Positions 51,212-59,577 of a stretch of DNA of 64,000 bases are shown here, piece after piece. Every line of letters begins with the position of its first letter. The first letter of the stretch is position 1. Below the pieces are notes generated by a model that worked only from the letters and a program-made list of their open reading frames with translations, was not told where the DNA came from and did not search any database. The DNA is from Pyrobaculum sp. 3827-6 (lineage in GTDB: Archaea > Thermoproteota > Thermoprotei > Thermoproteales > Thermoproteaceae): the NCBI RefSeq assembly GCF_025641885.1, contig NZ_JAOTQN010000001.1, positions 1-64,000 on the forward strand. The letters run 5' to 3'. A program made the position numbers and the translations under genes.

Positions 51212-51754
51212 ATGTACGGGGGGAAGTTCTACCGCCTCCTCCACCCAAGGCCCACCGTGGTCATCGCGTCGAGGTGCCCCAACGGCCGCGTAAACCTCAT
51301 GCCGGCCTCCTGGAACACCCCCGTCTCGGAGGAGCCCCCCACAGTCGCCGTGGCCGTGGAGAGGGAGGCGTATACACACCAGTGCCTCCAGCACCACAGA
51401 TACGCCACCCTCAACGTACTCCCCATAGACGCCGCCGACTTGATATACAAACTCGGCACCGTAAGCGGTAGAGATGTGGACAAGGCGTCGCAGTTCGGGG
51501 TAAATCTGGAGCCCTCCACAAAGGTAGACGTGCCGAGGATCGCCGGCGCCCTGGCCGTCTACGAAGTGGAGGTGTACAAGGAGGTGGAGGTGGGCGAGGT
51601 GACGCTCTACATCTTCCACGTCTTAGAGACTTGGGCCGCCCCGGGCGCGGCCGACCAGTGGGGCTTCGACTTTAAAAAGGTCAACATCCCCCTCCACGGC
51701 GCTGGGAGGGCCTTCTACCGCGTCGACCCCAAGCCCGTCTTCGCCAAGAAGTAG
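51212..51754 (+). CDS. Flavin reductase-like FMN-binding split-barrel protein
   Basis: 180 aa from ATG 51212, with a TATA box GTTATAAACC centred about 25 nt upstream. The phrases RLLHPRPTVVIASRCPNGRV, NLMPASWNTPVSEEPPTVAV, THQCLQHHRYATLNVLPID and KTVSGRDVDK-like turn (GTVSGRDVDKASQFG) follow the flavin-reductase-domain pattern: FMN phosphate and ring contacts. It probably reduces free flavin or acts on a small substrate; the partner is unknown. Its 3' end overlaps the convergent VWA gene by about 130 bp. Confidence 0.85.
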   Translation: MYGGKFYRLLHPRPTVVIASRCPNGRVNLMPASWNTPVSEEPPTVAVAVEREAYTHQCLQHHRYATLNVLPIDAADLIYKLGTVSGRDVDKASQFGVNLEPSTKVDVPRIAGALAVYEVEVYKEVEVGEVTLYIFHVLETWAAPGAADQWGFDFKKVNIPLHGAGRAFYRVDPKPVFAKK

Positions 51755-52915
51755 CCTAACCGCCCGCACATACGGCGGAGGCCTCGCGTCGCCCACCAAG
51801 ACAAACACCACGTCTCTAAACACAGCCCTGGCCTCCCTAACCACAAAAGGATTCACCCTATCGTCCTCCCCGTCGGTCACAACGACGAGCGTGTAGCCCC
51901 TCAGCCCCCGCGCCCTTGCGTCGCCAACGGCGGCCTCCACGGCTCTAGTGATGTCGGTGCCGCCGCCGGCAACCACTTTGGTGAGCACATCGACAAGCCT
52001 CTCCACATCGCCCACAGGCTCGTACACATCCGCGTCGAAGAAGCGGACAACGACATTCCTAAACCTCCCCAGCGCCGCTATGGCGTACGCGGTCGCCACG
52101 GCTATCTTCTCCACCCCCCTCACCGCTCCGTACATAGAGCCCGACTTGTCCACCAGGAGATAGACCCCCCTGTCCCCGCCCCACCTGGCGCGGAGGACGG
52201 GCAACTCGGCCGACGCCGCCTTATAGAAGAAGAGGGCGGGGGCCCCCACCGACAGCGCCTTGGCGAACAGCGTGGCTCTCCTAACCCTCTCCAACGAGCC
52301 GTGCGACCTCTCCGCCTCGAAGCCAGACGCGCCGCGGCCCTCAAACAAAGCGCCGAGCCTAGGGGCCAGCCGAAGCGCCTTGGCCAGAACCCCGGCGAGC
52401 CTCAGCCTCCGGGGGTCAGAGGCGACCGACAGGGCGAGCGCCGCCGGGTCCCCAGACCTGTCCCTCCCCAGCACCTCCCCAAGCTTCTTAAACACGCGGT
52501 GGAGCTCCACCACGTCCGCGGGGTCGCCCAGATGCCTCCTGACGTGCCGCATGGCCTCCACCCACGCCTCGCGCCTCCCCCTGCCGAACCACGCGCGTCC
52601 CCCGGCGTCGAGGTAGCGCAGATACGCCTCGAAAGCCCTCAAAAGCCTAACCGCCGCCTCCATAGACGCCCTGTGGCTCAGCCTACACACCCGCGCCACC
52701 GCCTCGTAGTACGGCGACTTGACGTAGTCAAGAACGAACCTCCTCCACACAGCGCTGGCCGACCTCCCGCCGAAGATAGGCGTTCGGTAGTGAATGTAGT
52801 ACGCGTCGGCCGCCTCCTCGACACCCACAGACCCAATCCCAGCCGCCCTCAAAACCCTGAAGGCCCTAGCCCTAACAAGCGCGTCCCCATAGTCCACATT
52901 CAACAGGAGGCCCAC
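51623..52915 (-). CDS. VWA-domain protein (CoxE-like)
   Basis: About 430 aa. I place the start at GTG 52915, since a TATA-like GGTTTTTATA is centred about 20 nt upstream; TTG 52903 is also possible, and the longer frame to 53056 has no promoter. The N-terminal ~220 residues are helical. The VWA domain has the MIDAS motif LLVDKSGSM, then VVVRFFDADV, GGGTDITRAVE and VVVTDGEDD. CoxE-like VWA proteins pair with MoxR ATPases in metal-centre or complex assembly. The C-terminal ~44 codons are antisense to the flavin-reductase gene. Confidence 0.8.
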   Translation of the reverse strand: MGLLLNVDYGDALVRARAFRVLRAAGIGSVGVEEAADAYYIHYRTPIFGGRSASAVWRRFVLDYVKSPYYEAVARVCRLSHRASMEAAVRLLRAFEAYLRYLDAGGRAWFGRGRREAWVEAMRHVRRHLGDPADVVELHRVFKKLGEVLGRDRSGDPAALALSVASDPRRLRLAGVLAKALRLAPRLGALFEGRGASGFEAERSHGSLERVRRATLFAKALSVGAPALFFYKAASAELPVLRARWGGDRGVYLLVDKSGSMYGAVRGVEKIAVATAYAIAALGRFRNVVVRFFDADVYEPVGDVERLVDVLTKVVAGGGTDITRAVEAAVGDARARGLRGYTLVVVTDGEDDRVNPFVVREARAVFRDVVFVLVGDARPPPYVRAVRLLLGEDGLGVDAVEGPPSAVEGDVDLFKVEAPLVGRARGGPSL

Positions 52916-53097
52916 GTTACCTACTACAGCTATAAAAACCTCAGCCCCCCAACACACGACGAAGAGCCACATCGTACCCATCAGCGCCGCCAGGCGCCAA
53001 GCAACCGAAACACCCCCAGACGTGGAGAAGACCCCAACACCAGCTACGGACACCAAGTCCTAAACAACATTCGGGGAATATCAACCACTGCGTGTGC

Positions 53098-53445
53098 ATG
53101 CGGCTGGACGTGCTACTGCGCTACTCCTTTGCCAACGTCAAGACGCTTGATGGCATTGTCCAATTGGCGATTGCTAGAAACAGCGAATACTGGCTGTACC
53201 TTCATCCTAAGCGGGACAAAAGCGAAAAGAGAGTTGGGTGGATTGAGCCTCTGGACTCCATAGGGTTGCTCCGCGCCAAAATGGCACGGGCATATGGCAT
53301 TAACTACTCAGTGGATCCCTACACACCCGCCAATGACAATGAGATCTTCCACCTGTTCGATTATGCAGCCAACGTCTTATCCTTCATGTCGCTGGACGAA
53401 ATTATGGCGACGACAGAGCGCGATTTGGTGCATATACACAGGTAG
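53098..53445 (+). CDS. Unknown small protein
   Basis: 115 aa from ATG 53098 (GTG 53092 is also possible). Mixed alpha/beta and Tyr-rich (SEYWLYLHPKRDKSEK, AYGINYSVDPYTPANDN, IFHLFDYAANVLSFMSL). More AT-rich than its neighbours, suggesting transfer. The 3' end overlaps a possible gene on the other strand. No family was recognised. Confidence 0.45.
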   Translation: MRLDVLLRYSFANVKTLDGIVQLAIARNSEYWLYLHPKRDKSEKRVGWIEPLDSIGLLRAKMARAYGINYSVDPYTPANDNEIFHLFDYAANVLSFMSLDEIMATTERDLVHIHR

Positions 53446-53585
53446 GCTCCGTATCTTGTTGCGGACTGCGTACGGTACCTCTTGAGGCACAAGCGCGTCG
53501 ACTTTACACTTGGGCGCCACTTCGTGTGGAGGTCCTCGGGGTATTCGTAAATTACTTCTATATTGCCAGATGGCGTCTTAATCAT
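53361..53585 (-). CDS. Possible small gene following the membrane protein
   Basis: 74 aa from ATG 53585, whose start overlaps the stop of the upstream membrane-protein gene. The first 50 residues (IKTPSGNIEVIYEYPEDLHT, KWRPSVKSTRLCLKRYR) look protein-like, while the last ~25 are antisense to the gene on the other strand. A genuine product is uncertain. Confidence 0.35.
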   Translation of the reverse strand: MIKTPSGNIEVIYEYPEDLHTKWRPSVKSTRLCLKRYRTQSATRYGAYLCICTKSRSVVAIISSSDMKDKTLAA

Positions 53586-54408
53586 GTGCGCCTTCAGCAA
53601 CCTCTTTGTAAGCAATCGTCAAAATTATGAGCCTCACTATGTCTAACATCAGCATGAAGAAGTTATAGGGTATGAGTAATAGAACCATGAATATTATATA
53701 AAGTAAATATGCTACACGGAATTTGGCAATGGAGGTATGTTTGTACATATTATTTAGAAATAGTATGCTAATAATTATCAATGGGCCATAAATTATAATA
53801 AACAATAGGCTTGCTAAATATGCTGATAACTCTGAATATAGATATGATGGTTTTGCCAGTGCTATTATGACTAAGATTACAATAGATAAAATCACAGCTA
53901 TTATGGGCCACCAAGCCATCCACTTCGCCCACTCAATGCCTAGTTTGTCAAGCGCCATGTAGCCTCTGAACAAGTAGCGGAGGAATATAAGCAGAGCGGC
54001 TACTATAAACGAGATTATAAATAACGTAATTGCGACAGCCATTACATTTATGGCTGGCAACATAGCGGTAACTCTGTCGATATTATGAATAGATGTGAAG
54101 AGTACACTAACCCAAATAATAACACCAGCAAAAATAGTAGCAATGGCCGCGATGTAGAGAATCAACATGTATAGATGGCCTTTATAGAGTAACTTATTCG
54201 CTTCCCGAAATTCTATGGATGTGAGAATTGCCATACTCATATGCTTTGCGCCAGTGATGCGTAGTGGTGGCGGTGGAGGCTTTCTAACGTATGGCTCCTC
54301 GCTCTGTGGGCGGTAGCTGGTGTTGCGGGCTTCCCACAAAGGCTCGCGATCTAAAGGCTGTGTCAGTTTGTCGCCGCGCCCCATCCACTCAACTGTGCGT
54401 GGGCGCAC
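53578..54408 (-). CDS. Polytopic membrane protein, C-terminal part of a broken larger gene
   Basis: 276 aa from GTG 54408. A charged and Pro-rich stretch (PPPPP near 46-50) precedes six or so hydrophobic segments (for example MLILYIAAIATIFAGVIIWV, IAVILSIVILVIIALAK, LLFIIIYGPLIIISILFL). Upstream, the same frame continues into a sequence homologous to the repeat domain of the 54389-55081 gene (YLHNIRGEVLWILYDIFPN), so it was once the C-terminal half of a repeat-membrane fusion. It may be expressed alone from the GTG. Very AT-rich compared with the window. Confidence 0.6.
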   Translation of the reverse strand: MRPRTVEWMGRGDKLTQPLDREPLWEARNTSYRPQSEEPYVRKPPPPPLRITGAKHMSMAILTSIEFREANKLLYKGHLYMLILYIAAIATIFAGVIIWVSVLFTSIHNIDRVTAMLPAINVMAVAITLFIISFIVAALLIFLRYLFRGYMALDKLGIEWAKWMAWWPIIAVILSIVILVIIALAKPSYLYSELSAYLASLLFIIIYGPLIIISILFLNNMYKHTSIAKFRVAYLLYIIFMVLLLIPYNFFMLMLDIVRLIILTIAYKEVAEGAHD

Positions 54409-55081
54409 TAGGGGTACAATATTTGGAAAAATGTCGTACAGTATCCAGAGAACTTCTCCTCTGATGTTGTGGAGATACGCTTATACCTCTTATACCTGTC
54501 GATGCCAGCCTCGTCCAGCGCCTTGGGGATGTATTCCTCCGCCGCGGATATGCCATCGCAACCATTTCTACCCCCTCCTCAATAAATTTTTGAATGACCA
54601 TAGATGTCCTGCTTATAAACTGCCAGTCATCTAGCTTATAATAGGCCGCAATCACATCTTCCAACGCAATTAGTGCCTCGGGAAAGCATTCTTTAGGCAG
54701 GGATATAGTCTTCGTTTCAAAAGGCTGTATTGATGCGGCGTATTCTGTATCTGTGACCATCCTTTTCAACTCTCTCGGGGATTTTAGATTTAGATCAATT
54801 AAGTTGGGAAATATTTCACGTAATACGCTCACTACCTCGCTTCTTAAGCCGTGAAGATACGCCCTATATTTCTTGTGCCTATCTACTCCAGCCTTTTCCA
54901 AAGCACTAATTATGTATTGCCTCGCCATCGCGGCGCCATCATAGCCGCATTGCCTACTCCCTTCAATAAAAATCGAAATTATCAGCGCGATGCGGGCTAC
55001 CAATTGCCAATCTTCAAGAAGTTTCAATGATGAAACAAGATAATTAAGCTCGGCCAAAGCTCTGCTAAAACACTTTTCCAC
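54389..55081 (-). pseudogene. Two-repeat helical protein, frameshifted in its second repeat
   Basis: From ATG 55081 the first ~95-residue repeat reads cleanly (CFSRALAELNYLV..., LEDWQLVARIALIISIFIEG, YIISALEKAGVDRHKKYRAY, LREIFPNLIDL). A second copy starts with CFPEALIALEDVI and KLDDWQFISRTSMVIQKFIE. It loses frame near 54565: the expected GCDGISAAEEYIPKALDEAG is in the next frame. It shifts again near 54485, where AYLHNIRGEVLWILYDIFPN continues into the membrane protein. So one gene encoding two repeats plus a membrane domain has been broken twice. Family not identified. Confidence 0.65.
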
Positions 55082-55285
55082 TTTTAACTTTTAAGTGCGT
55101 TTAAATAAAGTTAGCACCATGGCTGGAAGCGTTGTGCATAGTGATAGCTTGCATGTGAGTTGAACCACGAGTAGATTACGAATAAAGCGCACATCTTTTC
55201 CACGTTTTCAGCGCAGTTCACAAGTCTGGGCGCCTTATGTTAACGGCGCCGTCGACTGATCAACGCATCCAAGAGAGTAGAAAGG

Positions 55286-55370
55286 TGCGGGGGGTGGGAT
55301 TTGAACCCACGCAGGCCTACGCCACAGGGACCTGAACCCTGCCCCTTTGACCTGGCTCGGGCACCCCCGC
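55286..55370 (-). tRNA. tRNA-Leu (anticodon CAG)
   Basis: 85 nt without the CCA end. The acceptor stem GCGGGGG pairs with CCCCCGC. The anticodon stem-loop is CAGGG-TTCAGGT-CCCTG (anticodon CAG, codon CUG). A long variable arm (class II) and T-loop TTCAAAT complete it. No intron. CCA is not encoded (CCT follows). A minus-strand TATA-like CTTTAAATC lies about 28 nt upstream. Confidence 0.93.
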
Positions 55371-55494
55371 CCAAGGCTCAGTGAATACGGGATTTAAAGT
55401 TTTACTGCCTGTGGCGGCGCCTTAGCGTAGCCACTCGTTGCCGGTGGCTTTGTGAAGATGTTAAACTTTTAAAATGAGTTGTAAATAGGATCTA

Positions 55495-55620
55495 GCCGCC
55501 GTAGCTCAGCCTGGAAGAGCGCTCTGGGGCTGAGCCCCGCGTATGGCTCATAACCGGGTCGTCCCGCCGAGCCCCCTACGGGGGGTTCGGGACAGGGTTC
55601 AAATCCCGGCGGCGGCACCA
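55495..55620 (+). tRNA. Elongator tRNA-Met (anticodon CAT) with two introns
   Basis: The acceptor GCCGCCG pairs with CGGCGGC, and CCA is encoded at 55618-55620. Removing about 20 nt (55525-55544) restores the anticodon stem CTCGG/CCGGG with loop CTCATAA. Removing about 29 nt (55566-55594) restores T-stem CCGGG/CCCGG. The introns thus sit at the anticodon 5' stem (about 29/30) and in the T-stem (about 50/51), both outside the canonical 37/38 site, as known for Thermoproteales. The mature length is 77 nt. Exact splice points may shift by a base or two. A TATA-like TTTTAAAA is about 23 nt upstream. Confidence 0.9.
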
Positions 55621-55685
55621 AGTGAGTTTAATCCGATTTGTTTTTGCATGTGTCTGTCTGTTGGTGTGATGAGGGCGTCGGGACA

Positions 55686-56315
55686 CTATGGATTGGTGAT
55701 AGCCACCTGGAGGGCTGACTGGTCTTGGGGTGCTGTTTGGCATTGGGCGTCTAGTAGGGGGGTTAGTGGGGCCTCCGCCACTCCCTCGTCTATGGCCCAG
55801 GTGGCTGTGTGTAGGGCGGCTCTGGAGACGGGGCCTAGGGGGAGGGGGTTGTCTATGGGCTGTGGGTCGTGGGTGTAGTCTGCCTGGGGGCAGTCTCCTC
55901 CGTATCTCGACGCTATTAGGGTGAGGTCTGGGGCGTGTTCTCTCGCTCTTTTGGCCAGGGCGCGCGCCAGGGGCTTGTCTGCGCAGGGTATTACCAGCGC
56001 GTCTGCCGAGGGGGTCTGTGCCATTACCCTGTCGGCTAGGTGGTTGTAGTAAGCCTCCTCCAGCACCTTGTCTATGTCGGCGCCTGTTGGGGACTGTCTG
56101 CATTGCCGGTTGCAGGCGATCTCAATAATTCTCGCCGCGTGGGGGTTGTCGTGTCTGAATTCTGTTGTTCCCATCTCCGCAAGCCTCTTGGCCACATACG
56201 GCGCGACGTGTTGTATGTAGTGGAGTGTGGGGGTTGTATATAGTGCTATGGTGGGTATTTTCCGGCCTTTGTAGTAGATGGCTAGGCTGTCTTGGTAGAG
56301 CTGGTATGTTATCAT
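55686..56315 (-). CDS. Unknown soluble protein
   Basis: 209 aa from ATG 56315; a TATA box directly before this ATG would suit a more internal start or belong to the divergent gene. The alpha/beta pattern (KIPTIALYTTPTLHYIQHVA, SADALVIPCADKPLARALAK, HAPDLTLIASRYGGDC) resembles a Rossmann-like or racemase-like domain with cysteines at C69/C73 and in IPCAD and GDCPQ. Not recognised. Confidence 0.6.
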   Translation of the reverse strand: MITYQLYQDSLAIYYKGRKIPTIALYTTPTLHYIQHVAPYVAKRLAEMGTTEFRHDNPHAARIIEIACNRQCRQSPTGADIDKVLEEAYYNHLADRVMAQTPSADALVIPCADKPLARALAKRAREHAPDLTLIASRYGGDCPQADYTHDPQPIDNPLPLGPVSRAALHTATWAIDEGVAEAPLTPLLDAQCQTAPQDQSALQVAITNP

Positions 56316-56340
56316 TTAAATAGAGTATGTAGTGGAATAT

Positions 56341-57561
56341 ATGGACTTCGGCTTGTCGAGGGAGGACAAGCTTTTTCTAGACTCGGTTAGGGCTTTTGCG
56401 GAGAGGGTCATCGCCCCCCGCTGGGTTGAGATTGACGAGAGGAGGTTGCCTATTGAGGAGGTGGCGGCGAGGCTTGGGGAGGCCGGCCTGTTGGGGATCC
56501 CTCTGAGTTCTAAATACGGGGGACAGGACGGCACGTTTCTACAAGCCGCCTTGGCGGCTGAGGAGCTGGCTTACGCGGATCCTTCTCTCGCCACCGCTGT
56601 CTACATGTTGCTGGAGACGGCGTGGCCTTACGTGGTTCAGCGCTATGGTAGGGAGGAGGTGAGGGGGGAGGTTCTGCCGGAGGTGGCCAGGGGCCGCGCG
56701 TTTATCGGCATAGCCTCCACGGAGCCGCAGGGGGGTAGCGACGTGGCTTCTGTGCAGACGAAGGCTGTGAGGGGGGATGGCGGCGTCTGGAGGCTCTACG
56801 GGGAGAAGAACATGGTCACTGGGGTGACCACTATCCTAAACCTGCCGTACGGCGGGGGCGTGGTGGCTATTACGCGGACGGGCAGGCCCGAGGACAGGCA
56901 CAGGGGGATAACTGTGTTCCTCGCCTTGTTGAAGAGGAGGGGGAGGGTGAGCCCGGGCTTCAGCCATAGGGACTGGGATGAGGTGGGGCGGCACGGCCTG
57001 CCCACTGGCTACCTAATGCTGGAGGGGCTGCCGGTGGAGGAGGTTTTTATGCTGGGCGAGTTGAATGGGGGGTTTAAGGTGGCGATGGAGGGCTTCAACC
57101 TGGCCAGAACCATCATCGGGGCCGCCTCCATCGGGGCGGCGCGGTGGCTTATGGACCGGGCGCTGGAGTGGATTAGGCAGAGAGTTGTCTTCGGGAGACC
57201 CATCGCCTCCTACCAGGCGGTGTCGTTTAAATTCGCCGAGTTGTACGCGAGGCTGGAGGCGGCTAGGCTCGCGGTTTACAAGGCGGCGTGGGTGGCGGAT
57301 AGGCACTACGGCGGGGACCCAGCCTTCTCGGTTCAGGAGGTCGCCACCGCGGGGGCCTCGGCTAAGTATCTGGCGGTCAGCCTGGCGGTGGAGGTGGGGC
57401 TGGAGGTTATGAAGTGGTTCGGCGGCGCCTCCTACTTCAAGGAGACGAACGTGGCGAGATCTCTCCTCGGGGTGCTGTCCTACTACGTGGGCGCTGAGGG
57501 CGCTGAAAATATCCTTAAGGTCATCATCGCGAGGAATGTGGTAGGCAGGGAATTTGTTTAA
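56341..57561 (+). CDS. Acyl-CoA dehydrogenase
   Basis: 406 aa from ATG 56341, chosen over GTG 56332 because a TATA box (CATTTAAATAG) is centred about 24 nt before the ATG. The domains follow the ACAD order: N-terminal helices (FAERVIAPRWVEID), middle FAD-binding sheet (GIASTEPQGGSDVASVQTKA), GEKNMVTGVTT, and the C-terminal four-helix bundle (RQRVVFGRPIASYQAVSFKF, ASAKYLAVSLAVEVGLEVMK, GGASYFKETNVARSLL). It oxidises acyl-CoA to enoyl-CoA with FAD; chain length is not predictable. Confidence 0.92.
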   Translation: MDFGLSREDKLFLDSVRAFAERVIAPRWVEIDERRLPIEEVAARLGEAGLLGIPLSSKYGGQDGTFLQAALAAEELAYADPSLATAVYMLLETAWPYVVQRYGREEVRGEVLPEVARGRAFIGIASTEPQGGSDVASVQTKAVRGDGGVWRLYGEKNMVTGVTTILNLPYGGGVVAITRTGRPEDRHRGITVFLALLKRRGRVSPGFSHRDWDEVGRHGLPTGYLMLEGLPVEEVFMLGELNGGFKVAMEGFNLARTIIGAASIGAARWLMDRALEWIRQRVVFGRPIASYQAVSFKFAELYARLEAARLAVYKAAWVADRHYGGDPAFSVQEVATAGASAKYLAVSLAVEVGLEVMKWFGGASYFKETNVARSLLGVLSYYVGAEGAENILKVIIARNVVGREFV

Positions 57562-57577
57562 TTTCTCCCATTGTTTT

Positions 57578-58276
57578 GTGTGCGTGAAGCGGATTGAGGG
57601 TGTGAGGACGCAACTGGACGCCGTTGGCTACTTGAAGTCCGTCAAGGGCCTGCTGGGGGTGACCTATAGGGAGCTGTCCGCCGTGTTGGATATACCTGAG
57701 AGCGTCTTGTCCCGCTACGTCACTGGCGATATGTTGCCTTCTGTGGAGACTGCGGGGGAGATTTTGGCGAGATTGAGGGAGAGGTATCCAATTACTGAGG
57801 TTGTTAGGGCGAGGTTTCGGATGTACGATACATATGTGGACATGTCGTTTGTAAATACGCCGGATTTCTGGCGCCTCTATGAGATCTACCTCACGTGGAG
57901 GTTTCCGGATGTGGAGGTTGATGTGGTGCTCACGGCGGCAGCCGACGGGATACCCCTCGCCGTGGCGGCGGCGTCGAGGTTTGAGGCGTCGCTTGTGGTG
58001 GCTAAGACGTATAGGGAGCCGGGGGTGGAGAACTACGAATACACGTACCTCAGGGAGGGGAGGCCTGTGACTCTCTACGTGCCCGCCGCCCAGCTGAGGC
58101 GCGGCGACGCTGTGTTCATCGTCGACGACATCGCGCGGACTGGCAAGACGCTGAGAGCTCTGGCGGGCCTCGCCGCCAAGGCCGGGGCACGCGTCGTGGG
58201 GGCCTCTGTGTTGGTGGCGAGGAGCGGGCTGAATATAGATCTGGGGTTTCCCGTCGATGTACTTTACACGTATTAA
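57578..58276 (+). CDS. HTH-phosphoribosyltransferase regulator (PyrE/GfcR-like)
   Basis: About 232 aa from GTG 57578 (GTG 57584 is equally possible), starting just after the acyl-CoA dehydrogenase stop. The N-terminus is a helix-turn-helix (LLGVTYRELSAVLDIPESVL, SRYVTGDMLPSVE). The rest is a type I phosphoribosyltransferase fold with the PRPP loop VFIVDDIARTGKT near 192-204. Archaeal proteins with this pair of domains (GfcR-like, PurR-like) are transcription regulators that sense PRPP or nucleotides rather than enzymes. Confidence 0.85.
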   Translation: MCVKRIEGVRTQLDAVGYLKSVKGLLGVTYRELSAVLDIPESVLSRYVTGDMLPSVETAGEILARLRERYPITEVVRARFRMYDTYVDMSFVNTPDFWRLYEIYLTWRFPDVEVDVVLTAAADGIPLAVAAASRFEASLVVAKTYREPGVENYEYTYLREGRPVTLYVPAAQLRRGDAVFIVDDIARTGKTLRALAGLAAKAGARVVGASVLVARSGLNIDLGFPVDVLYTY

Positions 58277-58306
58277 AGTATATAAACAAAGGGACATGTT
58301 GTGTAT

Positions 58307-58723
58307 ATGTTGGCGGTCAGAGATCTTCTAAAGAGGCCCGCTGTCTCTCTTCCGGAGACGGCCACGATTAGGGAGGTCGCTGTGGAGCTTGCAAAAAACA
58401 GGGTGGGCCTGGCCGTGCTTACTGCTAGGGACAATCCTAAAAAGCCGGTGGCGGTGGTCTCCGAGCGAGATGTCTTGAGGGCGGTGGCGCAGAGGCTGGA
58501 TCTCGACGGCCCCGCCTCGTCGATAGCCAACCCGCCGATCACGGTGCTGGACACGGACCCGGTCCGCGTCGCCGCGGAGAAGATGAGGCGGCACAATATT
58601 AGGCACGTGGTGGTGGTGGATAGAAACGGCGATCTTGTAGGCGTCTTGTCAATACGCGATCTCTGTTTTGAGAGAGCCATCCTTATCGAGCTGGCCGCCG
58701 CCGAGGCGCCCGCGACGCCGTGA
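58307..58723 (+). CDS. CBS-domain protein
   Basis: 138 aa from ATG 58307, supported by a TATA box GTATATAAAC centred about 25 nt upstream; GTG 58301 is less likely. Two CBS motifs: [20 protein letters not shown] with [15 protein letters not shown], and [20 protein letters not shown] with [21 protein letters not shown] stand-alone CBS pair binds adenine nucleotides and usually regulates a partner. The stop overlaps the queC start by four bases. Confidence 0.88.
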   Translation: MLAVRDLLKRPAVSLPETATIREVAVELAKNRVGLAVLTARDNPKKPVAVVSERDVLRAVAQRLDLDGPASSIANPPITVLDTDPVRVAAEKMRRHNIRHVVVVDRNGDLVGVLSIRDLCFERAILIELAAAEAPATP

Positions 58724-59523
58724 TTATTGAAAAGCCTTGTAAAGCCGTCGCTGTGGTCTCAGGCGGGCCGGACAGCACCTGCTACACGGCGCTGTGGCTG
58801 AGGAGGGGTTGCGACGTCCACGCCCTCTCCTTCCTCTACGGCCAGAAGGCCGTTGTCGAGGTTGAGAGGGCGCGGGCCCTCCTCCGGAGGCTCGACGAGG
58901 TGGCGGCGGGGAGGGGCTGGGGCCGGGTGGTGGAGCACAGAGTGGTGGACCTCTCCTCGCTGGGGGAGCTCTGGCGCGGCACTCAGCTTACAGACGCCGC
59001 GGTGAACGTGGAGGCGAGCTACACCCCAACGGTCGTGGTGCCTATCAGGAACGTGGTGATGGCCGCCGTGGCCGCGGCCTACGCCTACACCGTGGGGAGG
59101 GGGGTGAAGGCCTATGTAGTTCTGGGGGCCCAGTACGACGACGTGAGGCCTCGGGGGGATACGTGGGAGCCTATGTACCCCGACTGCTCTCCTGAATGTG
59201 TAGAGGCTCTGCAGGCCGCCCTGCGCATCTGCCACTTCCGCGCCGAGCGTGCCGTAGAGGTGTGGACGCCTTCTAGAGAGGGGCTCAGGAAGCCGCAGCT
59301 GCTTAAGATGTGCTACGACGAGGTCGGCGACTTGGTGTACGAGACCTGGTCGTGCTACAAATCTGGCGAGGCGCACTGCGGGGAGTGCGAGAGCTGTAGG
59401 AATAGACACGCCGCGTTTCTAGAGGCGGGGATTCCTGACTGCACCACATACGCCAAGCCCCCCGGCCAGGGCTTCGAGAGGCGGGGGCAGTTCTACATCC
59501 ATATGAGCTGTAGACGGCGGTGA
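58720..59523 (+). CDS. queC: 7-cyano-7-deazaguanine synthase (QueC)
   Basis: 267 aa from GTG 58720. The N-type PP-loop SGGPDST (14-20) and [16 protein letters not shown] fit Que[19 protein letters not shown] and [21 protein letters not shown] complete the active site. The zinc ligands are four cysteines in [20 protein letters not shown] (about 211-225). It makes preQ0 from carboxydeazaguanine with ATP and ammonia, the precursor of archaeosine at tRNA position 15. Translationally coupled to the CBS gene. Confidence 0.92.
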   Translation: MIIEKPCKAVAVVSGGPDSTCYTALWLRRGCDVHALSFLYGQKAVVEVERARALLRRLDEVAAGRGWGRVVEHRVVDLSSLGELWRGTQLTDAAVNVEASYTPTVVVPIRNVVMAAVAAAYAYTVGRGVKAYVVLGAQYDDVRPRGDTWEPMYPDCSPECVEALQAALRICHFRAERAVEVWTPSREGLRKPQLLKMCYDEVGDLVYETWSCYKSGEAHCGECESCRNRHAAFLEAGIPDCTTYAKPPGQGFERRGQFYIHMSCRRR

Positions 59524-59577
59524 TGAGCTCTTCGCTGCTTAGGAGCGGTGACAATTCCGGCGGAGCTGGTCAGCTAA

